This document shows, in pieces, positions 17,566 to 25,573 of a DNA stretch of 64,000 bases. The notes beneath the pieces are model-generated. The model had not been told where the DNA came from. It worked only from the letters and a program-made list of their open reading frames with translations, and searched no databases. Source of the DNA: an uncultured Lachnospiraceae bacterium (lineage in GTDB: Bacteria > Bacillota > Clostridia > Lachnospirales > Lachnospiraceae); the NCBI GenBank assembly GCA_902476265.1, contig CABSCP010000003.1, positions 1 to 64,000 on the forward strand. Reading direction: 5' to 3'. The position numbers and the translations under genes are program-made. Each line of letters opens with the position of its first letter. Positions within the stretch are counted from its first letter, which is position 1.

Positions 17566-19047
17566 TTACTCTGCGTTCTGCGCTGCCCTATGGCGCACCT
17601 GCATGGCTCCCATTTCCCAGCAGGCCGTTTCCCGTATCTTTCCTTCCGCCAGCAGGCTTCTTGTGCTGCCTCCCGGATAATATCTGGTGGTGAACACCTT
17701 CTCGCCATGGTTTAAATAAAGTTCCACCAGGGAAGTGTCCGCCAGGATGCGCACTTCTTTCAGCCCGGCAATCAGTGTTTTGCGCATGTCGCGCCCTCTG
17801 CCGATCCCGGAAAAGTTTCCTTCCCTGTCCCTGGAGTCATCAAAGGAAAGAACGGCTTCCCGCCCGTCATAGGTAAAGTGCAGGCCGCCTGCGATCGTCA
17901 CCTTCAGATCATCACATCCCTCCTGTAAGGAAAGTTTCAGATCGAAAGCCGCCGAAAGAGTGGTTTCTTTCCCGGGGATCACGTCTTTTTCCTTTCGGCG
18001 CAGATGGTTCAGCTCCGAAACCGGATACTGACACAGCCTTCCGTCCTTTTCCGTGATTTCTCTGGGAACGGTAAGGGCATGCTGCCATCCTTTTTGTACG
18101 GTAGGATTCTCATACTCTTTGTCAATATCCGGCAGGCCGCACCAGCCGATCAAAATTCTGCGTCCTGTTTCATCCTGAAAGGACTGAGGCGCGTAAAAAT
18201 CGAAGCCTTTGTCCCATTCCTCATAACCTATCAGCTTACAGCCGTTTCTGAAATCGCCCTCTATCCGGAAATAACCGGAGCTATAAACGTTCTGGAACTC
18301 GTATTTTCCTCTGGGCACTCCCTGGGGCGAAAGGGATAAAAAAGCATTCTTTCCGATAAAAAACAGATCCGGGCATTCCCACATATAACCAAATTGGCCG
18401 GAAACCTTCAATTCTGTTTTCATGGTCCAGCTTTTCAAATCGGCGCTCTCATACAGCAGCACCGCGCCGCTGTCTCCCTTTTTTCTACCGCCCAGCACCA
18501 TATAATAAAGGCCGTCTTTTTCAAACACTTTGGGATCTCTGATATGGCAGGTGTAATCGGAAGGGTAGTCCTCATTGGTCATGAGAAGCTGTTTCTCCCC
18601 GAAATGAATGCCGTCCTCACTCTCCACCAGAATGGTGTTGCCTTCCCTGCCGCTCATAACATAATCATGACCCCCGGGTTGTTTCACATTTCCCGTATAG
18701 AACAGATATATTTTTTTCTCCTCCACAAAGGCACTGCCCGAGTAGACGCCGTCTTTGTCAAAGGCTTCGTCCGGCGCAAGAGGTGCCCCCCGGTATTCCC
18801 AATCCCTCAGATTTGTGCTGGTATAATGTCCCCAGAATTTCTCACCGCCTCCCGCGTCAAAGGGGGAATACTGGAAGAAAACGTGATATACGCCGTCCGC
18901 CTGGCAGAGGCCGTTGGGATCATTGAGCCAGCCTGTGGGCGGCATCAGATGAAACTTCAGCCGCCAGGGATCCTGATTTACCACCGGAATTTTCCGGGCT
19001 TCCTCTCCAAAAATTTCCTGTACCAGTTTTCTTCCTTTTTCATTCAT
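17566..19047 (-). CDS. scrB: Sucrose-6-phosphate hydrolase (GH32)
   Basis: A 493-aa cytoplasmic invertase that splits sucrose-6-phosphate from the PTS into glucose-6-phosphate and fructose. GH32 motifs: WLNDPNGL with nucleophile D43, the RDPK motif (CHIRDPKVFEK) and the acid/base Glu in MWECPDLF. A C-terminal beta-sandwich follows. There is no signal peptide, which fits an intracellular phospho-sugar hydrolase. It follows scrA by 31 bases and is probably co-transcribed. Confidence 0.94.
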   Translation of the reverse strand: MNEKGRKLVQEIFGEEARKIPVVNQDPWRLKFHLMPPTGWLNDPNGLCQADGVYHVFFQYSPFDAGGGEKFWGHYTSTNLRDWEYRGAPLAPDEAFDKDGVYSGSAFVEEKKIYLFYTGNVKQPGGHDYVMSGREGNTILVESEDGIHFGEKQLLMTNEDYPSDYTCHIRDPKVFEKDGLYYMVLGGRKKGDSGAVLLYESADLKSWTMKTELKVSGQFGYMWECPDLFFIGKNAFLSLSPQGVPRGKYEFQNVYSSGYFRIEGDFRNGCKLIGYEEWDKGFDFYAPQSFQDETGRRILIGWCGLPDIDKEYENPTVQKGWQHALTVPREITEKDGRLCQYPVSELNHLRRKEKDVIPGKETTLSAAFDLKLSLQEGCDDLKVTIAGGLHFTYDGREAVLSFDDSRDREGNFSGIGRGRDMRKTLIAGLKEVRILADTSLVELYLNHGEKVFTTRYYPGGSTRSLLAEGKIRETACWEMGAMQVRHRAAQNAE

Positions 19048-19078
19048 GGGAATTCCCTCCGTCTGTAAAGCCTTTGTC

Positions 19079-20962
19079 CTATCTCTCCACTTCGATCACG
19101 GGATCGCCGGGATTCACCGCTCCGGTTTTGACTGTTGCAACTTCTTTATAATCCATGGTATTGGTAATCACCACAGGGGTGGTCACATCATAGCCTTCCG
19201 CCCGGATTCCCTGCAGGTCAAATTCCACCAGCAGATCGCCTTTTTTCACCCGGTCACCGTCTTTTACATGTGCCTTATAGTATTTCCCGTTTAACTTCAC
19301 GGTATCCATTCCCACATGAATGAGCGCTTCCACGCCGTCCGAACTCTTTAATGCCACCGCATGGCCGGTAGGGAAAATCGTTTCCACCGTCCCCTCAAAG
19401 GGGGCATATACTTTTCCTTCCGACGGCATAACAGCCATCCCTTTGCCCAGGATTTCTCCCGCAAAAGTCTCATCTTTCACTTCGCTCAAAGCAATCGCTT
19501 CTCCCTTCAGCGGGGATACCACAGTCATTTTCTCCGGCAGCGCTTCTTCTTTTTGCGCTGCTTTGTCTTCCGTTTTCTTTGCTGCAGGCTGCTGTGGTTC
19601 TTCCTCCCGGTATAAGATCCAGGAAATTGAAAAGGCCACTGCCGCCGCTGCTGCAATTACCAATGTATACTGCAGCACATAATCCGTCGTGATCAGATAT
19701 CCGAACAGGCCCGTAACACCATAGGCAGTCGCTCCCACGCCGGTCCAGCCAGCGACCAGCGCGCCGCAGGCGCCGCCGATCATGCCTGCCACAAAGGGTT
19801 TCATGTAACGGATGTTCACGCCAAAAATAGCGGGTTCCGTAATGCCCAGAAAGGCGGAAAGGGAAGCGGGCAGAGCCAGCGCTTTTGTTTTTCTGTTTTT
19901 GGTCTTCAATGCCAGCGCCAGGGCAGCCGCGCCCTGGGCTACGTTTGCCGCGGTTGCGATAGGCATCCAGGTATTTAAGCCGGTTCCGGAAAGGAGTCCC
20001 GCTTCCAGCGCATTGTACATATGGTGCACCCCTGCCACCACCGTAGGCGCATATACCGCGCCGCACAGCGCCGCGCCGATGCCGAAGGGAAGGGTGATCA
20101 GCCACTGTACACCGGTCAGCACTCCGTTTTCAATCCAGGAAAATACCGGTCCGAAAATGGTCAGGGTCAGATATCCTGTCACCAGTACGGTCACCAGAGG
20201 CGTCACAAAAAGGTCGATGATTTCGGGAACGATCTTATGCAGCTTCTTTTCCAGAATGCTCATAAACCAGACCGCAATCACCACAGGGATGACATGTCCC
20301 TGATAGCCCACCAGGTTGATCTGATACAGGCCGAACCATGCATCCGCCGAAGGGATAGCATCCGCTCCCGCCACGCTCCACGCATTCAGCAGATCCGGAT
20401 GGATCATGATCATGCCGATGACCGCGCCTAAAAAGGGGTTGCCGCCGAATACCTTTGCCGCGCTGATTGCGATCAGCACAGGCAGGAATACAAAGGCTGC
20501 ATTGGAAAACAGATGGATGATGGTATAAGTACCGGACTGGGCCATAGCCGGATAAACTTTGCAGAGGCCTTCCAGAAGTCCCATTAAAAGGCCGCTGGCA
20601 ACAATGGCCGGAATGATGGGGACAAACACATCCCCCAGCGTCTTGATTGCCCGTTTCCAAATGCTGGTTTTCGCATTTGCCGCCTGTTTTACCTCTTCCT
20701 TGCTGGCCGCGCTGATCCCGGCGATCTGAATAAATTCATCGTAAACCTTATTCACCGTGCCGGTACCGAAAATAATCTGCAGCTGGCCGGAGGCGAAAAA
20801 CACCCCCTTTACCCCGTCGATATTCTCCACAGCCTCCTTGCTGCATTTGTCATTGTCTGCGATGACGAGGCGCAGCCTTGTGGCGCAGTGTGCCGCACTC
20901 ACAATATTGGCTTTCCCGCCGATGCTGTCATAGACTTCCTGTGCCGCTTTCCTGTAATCCAT
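19079..20962 (-). CDS. scrA: PTS sucrose transporter, fused EIIBCA
   Basis: A 627-aa membrane protein that imports and phosphorylates sucrose. Order: EIIB domain with the phospho-cysteine C26 in AHCATRLRLV, EIIC with about ten membrane helices (residues about 105-455), a Pro/Ala/Lys/Glu linker near 465-490, and a C-terminal glucose-type EIIA with phospho-His H549 in LIHVGMDTV. Neighbouring scrB and scrR support sucrose over other glucosides, although trehalose or beta-glucoside EII proteins share this architecture. An ATG at 20962 follows GGAGGGTGTT. Confidence 0.92.
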   Translation of the reverse strand: MDYRKAAQEVYDSIGGKANIVSAAHCATRLRLVIADNDKCSKEAVENIDGVKGVFFASGQLQIIFGTGTVNKVYDEFIQIAGISAASKEEVKQAANAKTSIWKRAIKTLGDVFVPIIPAIVASGLLMGLLEGLCKVYPAMAQSGTYTIIHLFSNAAFVFLPVLIAISAAKVFGGNPFLGAVIGMIMIHPDLLNAWSVAGADAIPSADAWFGLYQINLVGYQGHVIPVVIAVWFMSILEKKLHKIVPEIIDLFVTPLVTVLVTGYLTLTIFGPVFSWIENGVLTGVQWLITLPFGIGAALCGAVYAPTVVAGVHHMYNALEAGLLSGTGLNTWMPIATAANVAQGAAALALALKTKNRKTKALALPASLSAFLGITEPAIFGVNIRYMKPFVAGMIGGACGALVAGWTGVGATAYGVTGLFGYLITTDYVLQYTLVIAAAAAVAFSISWILYREEEPQQPAAKKTEDKAAQKEEALPEKMTVVSPLKGEAIALSEVKDETFAGEILGKGMAVMPSEGKVYAPFEGTVETIFPTGHAVALKSSDGVEALIHVGMDTVKLNGKYYKAHVKDGDRVKKGDLLVEFDLQGIRAEGYDVTTPVVITNTMDYKEVATVKTGAVNPGDPVIEVER

Positions 20963-20989
20963 AACACCCTCCGTTTCCCGTCCCTCATA

Positions 20990-21003
20990 TGGGATCGTTC
21001 TCG
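20990..21003. promoter_or_regulatory. LacI-type operator O2 before scrA
   Basis: TGGGATCGTTCTCG is an imperfect copy of the palindrome at 21059-21072 and shares the core ATCGTTCTC with it. It lies 28 bases before the scrA start, in the leader. ScrR (22993-23982) is the likely ligand. Confidence 0.55.
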
Positions 21004-21058
21004 TATAGTTTTAAAAATAAAGAGAAGATACATCAATTGAATTTAACACTTTCATTGG

Positions 21059-21072
21059 TGAGATCGTTCTCA
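21059..21072. promoter_or_regulatory. LacI-type operator O1 at the scrA start site
   Basis: TGAGATCGTTCTCA is a palindrome with a central CG dinucleotide on the minus strand (TGAGAACGATCTCA), the form bound by LacI-family proteins. It lies 12 bases downstream of the predicted -10 box, so binding would block initiation. Confidence 0.7.
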
Positions 21073-21084
21073 TATCGTATTTTT

Positions 21085-21113
21085 ATTATAGAACTGTTTT
21101 TCTGATTTGTAAA
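21085..21113 (-). promoter_or_regulatory. scrA promoter
   Basis: On the minus strand TTTACA (21108-21113) and TATAAT (21085-21090) are 17 bases apart. The resulting leader of about 115 bases carries both LacI-type operators. Confidence 0.65.
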
Positions 21114-21160
21114 TTCTTATTTTTCACAAATCAGCATCTCCTTTTTTGTCAATAATATAC

Positions 21161-21194
21161 AAAGGCCCGAAACCTGCTGCGGTTTCGAGCCTTT
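21161..21194 (-). terminator. Hairpin after the second DUF4097 gene
   Basis: A stem of about 14 bp with one mismatch (AAAGGC-CGAAACC with GGTTTCG-GCCTTT) lies 29 bases past the DUF4097 stop. The following T run is weak (TTTGTATATT). Confidence 0.6.
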
Positions 21195-21222
21195 CCTCTG
21201 TTGTTCCTGTCTTTCTGATTCT

Positions 21223-22212
21223 TTATCTTTCCCGGATGCGGATATCCCCATAGGTGCTGTAAACCCGGATGCCCGCCGTTTCGCCTTTCATTCTGATAAA
21301 GTCGGAACTGTCATCATATTCATCCGGTTCCACTTTGCCCTGAGGGGTGCGGATTTCACCGTCATCGGTATGAAGGCTGACGCCGTATTTGTCAATGCCG
21401 CCGATCAGTTCCAGCTCTATGTTGCCGTCATGATTTTCAACTTCCACGCTTTTCGTGCCGTTAATCGCTGCTTCCAGATTTCCGTACTGCAGTTCGAAAT
21501 CAGCGGTATCGGAACACAGTTCGCCCACCTGCACTTTTCCGTCATGATTTTTGACACTCACATCTTTCCCGTCCAGACTGCCTGTGACCACGCTTCCGTA
21601 GGTCGCGTCCAGAGTGATGGTATTTCCTTCCCAGCCATCCAGATACACCTCTCCGTCATGGGAACGGATGACCGCATTATCAGCGCCAAGCTTCTTTTCC
21701 ACCCGGATATCGCCGTAAGCGTTTTCCAGCGTCGCCTCTGCCAGTTTTCCGCCTTCCGGAACCGTGATTTTTACATAAGGGCTCACTTTACTGGTTTCAT
21801 TCTGCCAGTCCCACCAGGAGTTTCCCCAGCCCCAGAAACCGTAATAATTGGCGGAAGTATTCCGATAGCCGCCTTCTTTTATTTTCAAAACACCGTTTTC
21901 CAGACTGTATTCCGGCTCCAGCCGCGCACCGTCCATCACATATTCCACGGACCAGGTATCCCCGGAAACAATGGAAAGATCCGCCTCTTTTAATTGGATG
22001 TCCAGCTGTTTGAGCGCGCCTACAGGGGTGTTTTCCAATACATAATCCGCTCTGTCTGTTGCAGAAACCGTTTCTTTCACATGGATTCCGTCTTTATTGA
22101 TATAGAATGCCGGAGAGCCGCCCATGGCGACCCCTGCTCCCATACAGATCCCGCCGGCCACAAGGCTGGCCGCCGCTGCTGTGAGCATGATTTTTACCCA
22201 TTTACGCTTCAT
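21223..22212 (-). CDS. DUF4097-type repeat protein, paralogue of 15468-16508
   Basis: A 329-aa protein with an N-terminal membrane helix (residues about 8-30) and an exported domain of repeating DUF4097 strands. The repeats are easy to see as alternating 'VxNHDGxVxV' and 'LEYGN/TYGS/AYGD' units (for example VKNHDGKVQVGEL, VENHDGNIELEL, TLENAYGDIRVEKK), which suggests a right-handed beta-helix or stacked sheet. A tryptophan-rich insertion (NYYGFWGWGNSWWDW) is unusual. It overlaps the upstream membrane-protein gene by 11 bases. Function unknown. Confidence 0.8.
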   Translation of the reverse strand: MKRKWVKIMLTAAAASLVAGGICMGAGVAMGGSPAFYINKDGIHVKETVSATDRADYVLENTPVGALKQLDIQLKEADLSIVSGDTWSVEYVMDGARLEPEYSLENGVLKIKEGGYRNTSANYYGFWGWGNSWWDWQNETSKVSPYVKITVPEGGKLAEATLENAYGDIRVEKKLGADNAVIRSHDGEVYLDGWEGNTITLDATYGSVVTGSLDGKDVSVKNHDGKVQVGELCSDTADFELQYGNLEAAINGTKSVEVENHDGNIELELIGGIDKYGVSLHTDDGEIRTPQGKVEPDEYDDSSDFIRMKGETAGIRVYSTYGDIRIRER

Positions 22213-22789
22213 CGCTGTTTTCCTCCTGTTCCTGCGCTTTTTTTTCCAAAGCGGTTCCTTCCTCTGTACCGGACACCACGGTACCGACCGTTTCTTCCGC
22301 TGTATCGTTTTTCACAGCGCTGACCGATTCTTCCGGCGCGGATACCGCTTTATGACGACGGGAAGAAGCGCCGATTTTGTTGACCAGCCATCTCACTGCT
22401 TTGATACAGAGTTTGAAAAACTGCCATACCAGCATTGAGCCCAGCACCGCTCCGCCCACAGCCATCAGGCTCATTCCCAGCACCGCCAGGCCGCTGGCAG
22501 GCGCGGTAAACAGGATCACAATGCCAACGCCAATCCCCACCACACCGCCGGCCAGCAATGCCGCCAGACCCACCAGTCCGGCAAAGATGCAGGCGGTACC
22601 GCCCAGCAAAAGGCCCAGCAGACAGCCGCCGACTGCCAATACCAGACCCAGCCCGCAGGCGCCGATCGTAAGCCCCAGGGGCAGAAGCACCGGCAGGGCG
22701 CAGATCGCCAAAACTACGATCAGTACGATCCCCCATTTGCTCTGTTTCGATCCGGTTTCCGGATGTTTCATTTCTTCGGAATTGCTCAT
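22202..22789 (-). CDS. Glycine-rich multi-pass membrane protein, DUF1700-like without the N-terminal domain
   Basis: A 195-aa protein with several glycine/alanine-rich membrane helices between residues about 20 and 125 (VLLPLGLTIGACGLGLVLAVGG and following) and a charged C-terminal tail rich in Glu. The helical part resembles that of the DUF1700 protein at 16505-17098, but the HAAS domain and any PadR gene are missing. The start at 22789 is chosen by GGAGG eight bases upstream; an ATG at 22804 is also possible. The overlap with the DUF4097 gene suggests the two products work together. Confidence 0.7.
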   Translation of the reverse strand: MSNSEEMKHPETGSKQSKWGIVLIVVLAICALPVLLPLGLTIGACGLGLVLAVGGCLLGLLLGGTACIFAGLVGLAALLAGGVVGIGVGIVILFTAPASGLAVLGMSLMAVGGAVLGSMLVWQFFKLCIKAVRWLVNKIGASSRRHKAVSAPEESVSAVKNDTAEETVGTVVSGTEEGTALEKKAQEQEENSDEA

Positions 22790-22949
22790 TCTTTTTTCCT
22801 CCATTTCTCCTCTGCTTTTGCTACCTCTGTCCGGCTGCTCTGCAGTTTGTTTCCTGAACTTGAGATAAGGATACAGGGAAAAACTGAAATACGCATGCAG
22901 ATTTGAAGAAAGCTTTCCCAAACGGTTTCTTAAGGTTTTCTTTACATAA

Positions 22950-22985
22950 CTTAAAAAAGAGCGGAACATTCCGCTCTTTTTTAAG
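22950..22985. terminator. Strong terminator after scrR
   Basis: A perfect 16-bp stem (22950-22965 with 22970-22985) with a four-base loop and a run of six T residues inside the 3' arm ends seven bases before the scrR stop codon. Confidence 0.85.
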
Positions 22986-22992
22986 TCCTGTG

Positions 22993-23982
22993 TTATCCCT
23001 CCGTCTCTCTGGTGGTTCCTCTGGGATTGGCCCGATAGCCCATCCGGATTTCCTTTCTGGCAGGTTTTCCCTCCATGAGATCCAAAAGGAGCCTGGCCGC
23101 CTCCCGGCCGCTGGTTTTATAGTAAAAATGCACGCTGGAGAGCTTTGGCATCACAATTCGTCCCGAAATGGTATCCCCGACTCCGGCAACCGCCACATCC
23201 TCCGGCACCCGCCTGCCGGATTCCCGGATCCAGGTCATGGCGCCCAAGGCGATCGTATCCGTCACGCCAAACACCGCGTCCAGCTCCGGATGCCGTGTAA
23301 ACAGCGTCTCCGCCGCCCGGTATCCGTCCTCTGCCCCGAAGCTGCACTCTTCATAACAGCTTTCGTCCCAGGCGATTTTGTTCTCTTTGAGCACATCCAG
23401 AAATCCTTGCTTCCTGGCCGCTCCCACCGCTTTATCCTTCTCCGTCACGCCGATACAGCCGATTTTACGGCTGCCCTCTATTAAAAGCTTCGCCGCTTCC
23501 GCAGCGGCGTGGTAATCGTCCTGATAGACACAGGAATATCCTTCCAGCCGCTGTCCCAGCACCACCACCGGCACCTGAAGCGCCCGCAGCGCCCTTTTGT
23601 GGGCCGGCGTGATAATCGTTCCGATCAGGATGATTCCGTCCACCTGATTTTCCGCAAACAGCTTCAAATATTCCAGTTCTTCCTTTTCCCGGTTTTCCGT
23701 ATTGGCCAAAAGCAGCCAGAATCCCGCTTCTTTCAGCACTGTGCTGATACCGGCCACCATCCGGCTGATGGATTCGGAATTGATTTTGGGGATGATGACC
23801 CCCACCTGTTTTGTCTTTTTCGTGCGCAGCATCTGGGCCTGGGCGGACGGTTTATAACCGGTCTGCTCAATAACCTTTTGAATACGTTCTCTTTTTTCTT
23901 CACTCACATAACCATCGTTTAGGTAGCGCGATACGGTTGCCCTGGACACTTCCGCCAGCTTTGCAATCTCATTAATGTTCAT
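22993..23982 (-). CDS. scrR: LacI-family repressor, probable sucrose regulator
   Basis: A 329-aa regulator. The N-terminal helix-turn-helix reads MNINEIAKLAEVSRATVSRYLNDGYVS, with the hinge helix after EKRERIQKVIEQTGYKPSAQAQMLR, followed by a periplasmic-binding-protein-like effector domain. The start at 23982 gives the canonical LacI N-terminus; an upstream ATG at 24021 would add 13 residues. It lies about 2 kb upstream of scrA on the same strand, with its own terminator, and two LacI-type operators sit at the scrA promoter. The effector is inferred to be a sucrose-derived sugar. Confidence 0.88.
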   Translation of the reverse strand: MNINEIAKLAEVSRATVSRYLNDGYVSEEKRERIQKVIEQTGYKPSAQAQMLRTKKTKQVGVIIPKINSESISRMVAGISTVLKEAGFWLLLANTENREKEELEYLKLFAENQVDGIILIGTIITPAHKRALRALQVPVVVLGQRLEGYSCVYQDDYHAAAEAAKLLIEGSRKIGCIGVTEKDKAVGAARKQGFLDVLKENKIAWDESCYEECSFGAEDGYRAAETLFTRHPELDAVFGVTDTIALGAMTWIRESGRRVPEDVAVAGVGDTISGRIVMPKLSSVHFYYKTSGREAARLLLDLMEGKPARKEIRMGYRANPRGTTRETEG

Positions 23983-24115
23983 AACAGGACTATTCTCCAA
24001 ACATAAATTTCTTTTTTCCATGAGACATTCGGTCCCATGTGAGATTGATTCCAGTATAGCATTCTTTTTTCAAACTGGCAAGAAATCCGGCATCTGTCTG
24101 AATGTATTTTCTTTC

Positions 24116-25114
24116 TTATCCGTTCAGGGTGTCCCGATACAGGCGAAGCACATTTTTGTAAAAAATCTTTTCCCTGAGGGAAGCCGGAAATCCTGCTTTT
24201 GCAAAGGCATCCTCCAAAAGCGGCATTTTATCCGCTCCGGTCAGTTCCGCGTGGGTGGGGATACCGTCAAAGTCGCTGCCCAGTCCCAGGCATTCTTCCC
24301 CGCCAACCTTCACGATATGTCGGGCATGCCTCACCACCGCTTCTATTGTCCCCTGATTTTGGCGCCCTTCTTTTGGCAGAGTCAGAAAATCAGGGCAGAA
24401 ATTCAACCCGGTAACCCCTCCTTTTTCGGCCAGTCCCCGGATCATATCATCTGTCAGATTCCGCGCGGCGGGACACACTGCTCTGGCGTTGGAATGACTT
24501 GCTACAAAAGGTTTCTTCGCATGTTTCAAAACATCATAAAAACCGGCGTCCGACAGATGGGACACGTCCACAATCATTCCCAGGCGTTCCATCTCCTCCA
24601 CCGCCTCAAAGCCGAAAGCGGTCAGGCCCTTTTTGGTCTGAGGCACTGTGATATCCGCTTTATGCCCTTTTTCCTTTGGCATCACCAGGTTGGGCCAGCC
24701 GATCTCGTTGGGGAAATTCCAGGTCAGCGTCATCATCCGCACGCCCCTGTCATAAAATTCCCGCAGCTTTTCCAGGCTGCCCTGACAGACCGCTCCTTCT
24801 TCTATGGTCAGAAGTGCGCTGATTTTCCCGGACACCGCATTTTTTTCGATATCGCCGTAGCATTTCACCTGTCCAATCTGATCGGGAAAACGGCGCATTT
24901 GTTCCTCAAAGCAGTCCGCCAGACGGAGTGCCTCCTGATAAGGGTCCACCCCTTCACTACAGTATACGAACAGTGCAAAGTTCTGCAGGAAATAGTCCCC
25001 CTCCTTCATTTTATCCAGCCTCACATGCAGATCATTTTGTGCAAGATCCCATCCTTTTTCCCGATTTTCCAGAAGTGCTGCGATGGTATCGCAGTGCATA
25101 TCCACAACTTTCAT
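24116..25114 (-). CDS. Membrane dipeptidase (peptidase M19)
   Basis: A 332-aa zinc dipeptidase of the renal dipeptidase family. The metal motif HxD is in VDMHCDTIAALL at the N-terminus; the bridging Glu (TIEEGA), VDVSHLSD and ASHSNARAVCPAARNLTDD give further ligands, and LGSDFDGIP completes the family pattern. No signal peptide is visible, so it is likely cytoplasmic. It probably splits dipeptides (including D-amino acid types) taken up as nutrients. It stands alone between scrR and yajC. Confidence 0.92.
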   Translation of the reverse strand: MKVVDMHCDTIAALLENREKGWDLAQNDLHVRLDKMKEGDYFLQNFALFVYCSEGVDPYQEALRLADCFEEQMRRFPDQIGQVKCYGDIEKNAVSGKISALLTIEEGAVCQGSLEKLREFYDRGVRMMTLTWNFPNEIGWPNLVMPKEKGHKADITVPQTKKGLTAFGFEAVEEMERLGMIVDVSHLSDAGFYDVLKHAKKPFVASHSNARAVCPAARNLTDDMIRGLAEKGGVTGLNFCPDFLTLPKEGRQNQGTIEAVVRHARHIVKVGGEECLGLGSDFDGIPTHAELTGADKMPLLEDAFAKAGFPASLREKIFYKNVLRLYRDTLNG

Positions 25115-25150
25115 TTCAAACCTGTACTCCCTTCTTTTCCGCCGTCAAAA

Positions 25151-25178
25151 GAAAAGGACCGGCCAATGCCAGTCCCTC
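25151..25178 (-). terminator. Terminator after yajC
   Basis: An eight-pair stem (GGACTGGC with GCCGGTCC, one G-T pair) with loop ATTG is followed on the minus strand by TTTTCTTTT, directly after the yajC stop. Confidence 0.75.
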
Positions 25179-25186
25179 TTTGCCCA

Positions 25187-25513
25187 TTATTTTGCGTCTG
25201 CATCCGCTTTTTCCACCTGGGAAATCGCGCTCTTCTGCATCGGGATACGGCAGTTTTTGTTGTTGCCGAATTCCACGATTACAGTGTCATCCGTGATGTC
25301 AATCACAATGCCGTAAAAACCGCTGCTGGTCAAAACGCAGTCCCCGATCTCCAGGGTGGACAGCATCGCGCCCATCTTCTTCTGTTCCTTCTTCTGCGGA
25401 CGGTATAAAACAAAATAGAAAAATACGCCGAAGATAAGGACATACATCAGAATGATCGGCAGCATACTTCCTGCGCCGACTGCCTCTGCTGATTCCGTCA
25501 GTAAAATGCCCAT
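25187..25513 (-). CDS. yajC: Preprotein translocase accessory subunit YajC
   Basis: A 108-aa membrane protein that associates with SecDF. One membrane helix (LPIILMYVLIFGVFFYFVLY) is followed by RPQKKEQKKM and a small beta-rich domain (LEIGDCVLTSSGFYGIVIDI), the standard YajC layout. The start at 25513 is set by AGGAGG ten bases upstream. It follows tgt, a pairing that is widespread in bacteria, usually with secD/secF nearby; those are not in this window. Confidence 0.93.
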   Translation of the reverse strand: MGILLTESAEAVGAGSMLPIILMYVLIFGVFFYFVLYRPQKKEQKKMGAMLSTLEIGDCVLTSSGFYGIVIDITDDTVIVEFGNNKNCRIPMQKSAISQVEKADADAK

Positions 25514-25573
25514 GTAATCACTTCCTCCTAAATTCATCTTTAATGAAGCAGATCATTTGTTAAAATCTCACGC

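Noticed and set aside
23975..25408. A 477-codon open frame on the plus strand over the dipeptidase and yajC genes
   Set aside because: It is the antisense of genes with clear motifs (M19 metal sites, YajC helix); the protein is rich in His, Phe and Pro, typical of shadow frames in this genome.
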